From an uncultured Cetobacterium sp. (GTDB lineage Bacteria > Fusobacteriota > Fusobacteriia > Fusobacteriales > Fusobacteriaceae): a stretch of 64,000 nt of DNA. The first letter of the stretch is position 1. The number at the start of each line of letters is the position of its first letter. Below are positions 60,792-64,000 of this stretch, one piece after another. The notes beneath the pieces were generated by a model. It saw nothing but the letters and a program-made list of their open reading frames with translations. It searched no databases and was not told the origin of the DNA. The translations under genes were made by a program, and so were the position numbers. The stretch spans positions 22,810 through 86,809 of the forward strand of contig NZ_CAMFHX010000010.1 in the NCBI RefSeq assembly GCF_945952365.1, written 5' to 3'.

Positions 60792-61160
60792 TTATAAATA
60801 ATTGCTATATAATTTTTTTGATGAAGATGATTCTTTTTCAACTTCAATCTCTACTTTAACAGGAATGTTGTCATTCAATTCTTTTCTAACATCTGCTACA
60901 ATTTTTTCTAACTCTTTCTCTAATCCATCTTTGTTTAATTTTGAAAATTGCTCTCTTGCTAACTCTTTTGGAACTTTTATCTCAATCTCAACTCTATCTT
61001 TTTTCACATCAACATCATACTCTTTTATAGACATTTTATTAACGCCATCAGTTAATCTTGGATAACTTCTCAAAAGTTTCATCTCTAATTTATCCTCTAA
61101 ATAGTCTCCAAAAACTAAACTTGATAATACAACCATCACTGCTAAAACAAATTTTTTCAT
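60792..61160 (-). CDS. Small exported protein of unknown function
   Basis: 122 residues from ATG 61160 (AGAGGAG upstream). Signal peptide MKKFVLAVMVVLSSLVFG, then a charged mature domain of about 100 residues: DYLEDKLEMKLLRSYPRLTDGVNKMSIKEYDVDVKKDRVEIEIKVPKEL, a helix then beta-hairpin pattern, a long amphipathic Lys/Glu helix (about 75-105) and a Ser-rich KESSSSKK tail. Family not recognised; periplasmic. Alternation of strands and helix could fit a small BON- or immunity-like fold, but that is speculation. Confidence 0.8.
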   Translation of the reverse strand: MKKFVLAVMVVLSSLVFGDYLEDKLEMKLLRSYPRLTDGVNKMSIKEYDVDVKKDRVEIEIKVPKELAREQFSKLNKDGLEKELEKIVADVRKELNDNIPVKVEIEVEKESSSSKKLYSNYL

Positions 61161-61260
61161 CTTTTCTCCTCTTTCAAATAGCATTTCTTAATAAGTATTT
61201 TACAAAGAGAATTTTATCACATTTCAATCTTTTGTCAACCTTTTTAGTATAATTTCAATA

Positions 61261-61884
61261 TTACTTAAATAATTTTTTCTTATAGTAAGCATCAGCTTGA
61301 TAAAGAGCTGCTACAGGATTATGACATAATACTCTATCTTTTACTGCAAAAACTGTAACTGGTGATTCAGAATGCTTAATAAATAATGTATCGTGCCCTA
61401 CACAAAGTCCAAATAAAATGTTCAAATCTGTTTTCAATTCATTCAATGCTAAAGCTTGACCTATTGGATTACACATTATATCATTTTTTACATAACTCTC
61501 TTTCTTCTCTTGTGGAATTCCCAAAAATCCTTTTAAAACACCACCATTTTTACAGACAACCGAAACAACTTCTAACCCATGATGTTCTAATATTTTTACA
61601 AAAGTCTTAGCTTCTTCATGTAACCCTGTACAGAACGCCAATCCTATCTTTTTATAGTTACATTTTTTTGCAAAAGATATCGTTTCCTCAATTCTAGTCC
61701 AATTCGTATTCCCTTCCCCTTCTACTAAAGCCGACTGAACAGCAATCATTAAATTTTCATCCACATGCATCTCTTTTGAAGTTTCTATAAGCTTTTCATC
61801 TCTACTTGGACACATTACCTTCGGCATTTTATTTTCCTCTTTAGTTAAGCAGCCTCTTGTTACACATTTTGCACAAATACTCAT
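61261..61884 (-). CDS. DUF1847 metal-binding protein
   Basis: 207 residues from ATG 61884 (AGGGGTG upstream). The N-terminus CAKCVTRGCLTKEENKMPKVMCPS has four Cys forming a zinc or Fe-S site. Further conserved Cys residues occur in GLAFCTGLHEEAK, VVCKNGGVLKG, MCNPIGQALALN, FGLCVGHDTLFIKHS and VLCHNPVAALY, a DUF1847 arrangement typical of strict anaerobes. Cytoplasmic. Operon with a TauE/SafE-type exporter 22 bp upstream, hinting at sulfur or one-carbon chemistry; unproven. Confidence 0.88.
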   Translation of the reverse strand: MSICAKCVTRGCLTKEENKMPKVMCPSRDEKLIETSKEMHVDENLMIAVQSALVEGEGNTNWTRIEETISFAKKCNYKKIGLAFCTGLHEEAKTFVKILEHHGLEVVSVVCKNGGVLKGFLGIPQEKKESYVKNDIMCNPIGQALALNELKTDLNILFGLCVGHDTLFIKHSESPVTVFAVKDRVLCHNPVAALYQADAYYKKKLFK

Positions 61885-61906
61885 TTTTATCTTCACCCCT
61901 ATATTT

Positions 61907-62692
61907 TTATAAAACTCCTAAATAGTTAACCCCATTATAAATACTAATTAAAATAATCCCAACAACCATACATATATATATTTTATCCACACCTTTTAAT
62001 GAAAGTCGTTTTGAGATTATTGGTCCTACAGTTCCACCTACTAATCCTCCTGCTACCATCATAACAAAAGCTAGCCAAACAAACTCTGGAACTCCTTTTA
62101 AAATTGTTTGAATTACACTTATTCCCTGTGAGAATAAAATTATATAAATCGAGTTTATAGCAGCCTCTTTCGAATTAAGACCGAAAAATAAATATAAAAC
62201 CATTAAATTAATCGGTCCTCCACCTATTCCTAAAAATGAAGAAAGTGCTCCCAAGAAAAAACCAATTACTAAAGACACTGTCATATTTTCTATGTTATAC
62301 GGTTTTATTTTTGATTTTTGAATTGTAAATATTAAAACACCAAAAGTTACTAAAGCTAAAACGAAGGATTGAACCGCTCCTGCTATTTGAGGGTTTCCAC
62401 TTGCTATCTTTACCCAATCAAAAAGTTGCTTTCCTAGCAATCCACCTAATGCAGCACCTATTGCCAAGTAGGTTCCTCTTCTTTTTTGTGGTCTTATTCC
62501 AGCTTTACTGTTTCTATATAAAGTCATACTCGTCATCCCCAAAACTGTACACCCTGATAAAAAACTAATTGCAGATACATTCATCGTTCCCATTGCATCT
62601 AAGGTTGGTTTTATAATTACTCCACCACCTATTCCACTTATTGCTCCTAAAATAGATGCTCCTACACAGACCAAAAAATATAAAATTTCCAT
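61907..62692 (-). CDS. TSUP (TauE/SafE) family anion exporter
   Basis: 261 residues from ATG 62692 (GGGGGAGAG upstream; an earlier in-frame ATG at 62710 lies outside it). Eight predicted membrane segments in two repeats, each opening with a G-rich signature: GASILGAISGIGGGVIIKP and GALSSFLGIGGGPINLMVLYLFFG. Members move sulfite, sulfonates or related anions across the inner membrane. Followed by the DUF1847 gene in one transcript. Confidence 0.9.
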   Translation of the reverse strand: MEILYFLVCVGASILGAISGIGGGVIIKPTLDAMGTMNVSAISFLSGCTVLGMTSMTLYRNSKAGIRPQKRRGTYLAIGAALGGLLGKQLFDWVKIASGNPQIAGAVQSFVLALVTFGVLIFTIQKSKIKPYNIENMTVSLVIGFFLGALSSFLGIGGGPINLMVLYLFFGLNSKEAAINSIYIILFSQGISVIQTILKGVPEFVWLAFVMMVAGGLVGGTVGPIISKRLSLKGVDKIYICMVVGIILISIYNGVNYLGVL

Positions 62693-62920
62693 TTCTCTCC
62701 CCCATTTCATTTTAATTAATCACAAAGTAATAATACTAGTATTTCGATGATATTATATTTATGAAAATTTTACAATTTTTTTACAATCATTTTTTGATTT
62801 TTTGAAGAACATTTTTTGTTCACAAAAAACTAAAACAATACACACTCTCTTATTTCGGTTGTTTTTTTAACTTGTTTTTTAGAAAAAACGACTACTTTTA
62901 ACTCGTGTAATCTTCTAAAT
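62693..62920. other. AT-rich spacer upstream of the TSUP operon
   Basis: About 230 bp. Presumably holds the TSUP promoter (not resolved). No open frame with RBS. CGACTACTTTTAACTCGTG (62889-62907) contains nothing I could match. Confidence 0.4.
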
Positions 62921-62960
62921 AAAAAACGGTACTGATTTAATAATCAGCACCGTTTTTTTA
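62921..62960. terminator. Intrinsic terminator
   Basis: AAAAAACGGT (62921-62930) with ACCGTTTTTT (62949-62958), extended inward by CTGATT/AATCAG; ends the leftward radical SAM gene and is symmetrical. Confidence 0.85.
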
Positions 62961-62962
62961 TT

Positions 62963-63838
62963 TTAACTTAACTTTTCTTTAAAACTACATTTTTTACACA
63001 GCTCCTCAACGGCTCTATGATTAGAAAATCCAGAATAAATATTTTTAGCTCTTTCACTTTCTACAATATTTTTAAATCCTTTTTCAAAAATATTTCCTAA
63101 ATTTATTACTCCCTCTCCATCTAAACAACACGGAATAACAGTACCATCAACTAGTATCCCTATTTGATTTCTAAGACCATAGCAAAATCCTTTTTCCTCA
63201 TTATAAGTGTTATTCATATCCGGCCACTGAAACTCTAAATCTGAATTTATGTATAGTTTATTTTTTATTTTTAACCCTTTTCCCGGAGTAATCAAATTAG
63301 CTATTTTATAATCCAATTCAAACTTATCCTCTATCTTTTTTAGAATATAGTTATTTCCTTTTTGTTGTAAAGACTCACTATCATCTTTATTAAAGTTCCA
63401 AAGTCTCAATGAAAGATATGTTTTATCTTTTTCTAATGATCTTTCTACAAAAGAAAGAATATTTTGAAGGTAGTCATTATAGTCAATTGACTCTAAATCT
63501 CCATCGAAACTATGTAATGAAAAGTTTATTTGTCTTGGAGCCAACTCACCTAAAAGTAAATCCATTCGTTTTTTAATAAGAGTTCCATTCGTTGTTATAT
63601 TTACAAAAAACCCTTCTGCTCTAGCTACTTCAAGAATCTCATGTAGATTTGGATGAAACAAAGGCTCTCCCTTCACATGTAAATAGATATGTTGAGTATA
63701 CCCCTTTATCTCTTTTAATATATTAGTAAATCTTTCAACTGACATATATTCCGCTTTTCTTTTGGTTGTAGGACAAAAACTACATTTCAAATTACAAATA
63801 TTTGAAATTTCAATATATACTTTTTTAAAGCTATTCAT
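62963..63838 (-). CDS. Radical SAM / SPASM-domain protein
   Basis: 291 residues. Radical SAM cluster motif CNLKCSFC (CX3CX2C) near residue 15, HVKGEPLFHPNLHEIL (GE motif for SAM), ITTNGTL and INFSLHSF. The C-terminal SPASM region has GFCYGLRNQIGILVDGTVIPCCLDGEGVINLGNIFEKG and EELCKKCSF, ligands for at least one auxiliary [4Fe-4S] cluster. Similar proteins mature peptides or act in unknown pathways; no peptide precursor gene is visible next to it. Monocistronic. Confidence 0.88.
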   Translation of the reverse strand: MNSFKKVYIEISNICNLKCSFCPTTKRKAEYMSVERFTNILKEIKGYTQHIYLHVKGEPLFHPNLHEILEVARAEGFFVNITTNGTLIKKRMDLLLGELAPRQINFSLHSFDGDLESIDYNDYLQNILSFVERSLEKDKTYLSLRLWNFNKDDSESLQQKGNNYILKKIEDKFELDYKIANLITPGKGLKIKNKLYINSDLEFQWPDMNNTYNEEKGFCYGLRNQIGILVDGTVIPCCLDGEGVINLGNIFEKGFKNIVESERAKNIYSGFSNHRAVEELCKKCSFKEKLS

Positions 63839-63900
63839 AACTTTCCACCTTTATATTTTTTCTATATTATAGCACATTTTATTATTTTTGTTAAAAAAAC

Positions 63901-63929
63901 TTGACACAATACAAGTATCGTGGTATTAT
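63901..63929 (+). promoter_or_regulatory. Promoter of the initiator tRNA gene
   Basis: Perfect TTGACA (63901-63906), 17 bp, TATTAT (63924-63929), 16 bp before the tRNA. Confidence 0.85.
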
Positions 63930-63945
63930 TAATGAGTAAACAAGT

Positions 63946-64000
63946 CGCGGGATAGAGCAGTTGGCAGCTCGTCGGGCTCATAACCCGAAGGTCGTTGGTT
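63946..64000 (+). tRNA. Initiator tRNA-fMet (CAT), 5' part only
   Basis: Begins CGCGGGATAGAGCAG; D arm, then anticodon stem CGGG/CCCG with loop CTCATAA and the run of three G-C pairs diagnostic of initiator tRNA, then the variable loop and start of the T arm (GGTT). The last about 22 nt lie beyond the window. Confidence 0.93.

Overview
The window looks like chromosome of an anaerobic, AT-rich member of the Fusobacteriota. Cetobacterium or a close Fusobacterium/Ilyobacter relative is my best guess; this is inference from composition and gene content, and I see no rRNA or other taxonomic marker. Low GC, short intergenic spaces, many peptide-transport and peptidase genes, hydroxylamine reductase and a secreted DUF2141 protein fit a peptide- and amino-acid-fermenting, diderm gut or mucosal anaerobe.

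Layout. 1-4545 (-): dipeptide/oligopeptide ABC importer whose two ATPases are fused in one protein that runs off the left edge. 4696-6760 (+): guanine-class purine riboswitch with its own terminator, then an exported MTA/SAH-nucleosidase-like enzyme and an unknown exported protein. 6766-12177 (-): complete, tightly overlapping biotin operon bioB-bioDA(fused)-bioF-bioG-bioC behind a probable BirA operator. 12338-16864: CAP-domain secreted protein, AAA/PD-(D/E)XK protein, Mrp-type ATPase, HD phosphohydrolase, unknown protein. 17091-20855 (+): ArcD-type antiporter and AdiA arginine decarboxylase (acid resistance). 20906-26066: alkaline phosphatase, iron alcohol dehydrogenase, PHP metallohydrolase, lytic transglycosylase. 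26159-31673 (-): oppBCDFA. 31851-36551: PfoR-like membrane protein, exported FMN-binding-like protein, M42 peptidase and a peptide-binding lipoprotein gene broken by one in-frame stop.

36694-41437 is a probable nitrosative or redox-stress cluster: MarR regulator, exported B3-like metallo-beta-lactamase-fold protein, bicupin, DUF1971 protein, a 58-residue two-cluster ferredoxin and hydroxylamine reductase Hcp. Three transcription units here (the MBL gene, the bicupin gene and hcp-fdx-DUF1971) carry the same 16-bp palindrome, WGTAYSNNNNSRTACW, placed 0-3 nt after the -10 box. This is the strongest sign of an undescribed regulon in the window.

41427-45918: CitA/DcuS-type two-component pair divergent from an AEC carrier and D-2-hydroxyacid dehydrogenase, with three TTTAAAA repeats at exact 20-bp steps between them. 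45975-49380: DJ-1/PfpI protein and a second M42 peptidase/binding-lipoprotein pair. 49584-53916 (+): HlyD-type adaptor, ABC ATPase, ABC-2 permease, TolC-type channel. 54016-57493: YwbE, a divergent QueD-like protein with a zinc ribbon, a 50-residue membrane protein, M20 amidohydrolase and its permease. 58039-59350: TnpB-only IS element with a predicted omega RNA. 59472-59559: candidate C-rich small RNA. 59632-64000: sirtuin, small exported proteins, DUF1847 plus TSUP exporter, radical SAM/SPASM protein, and the first 55 nt of an initiator tRNA-Met.
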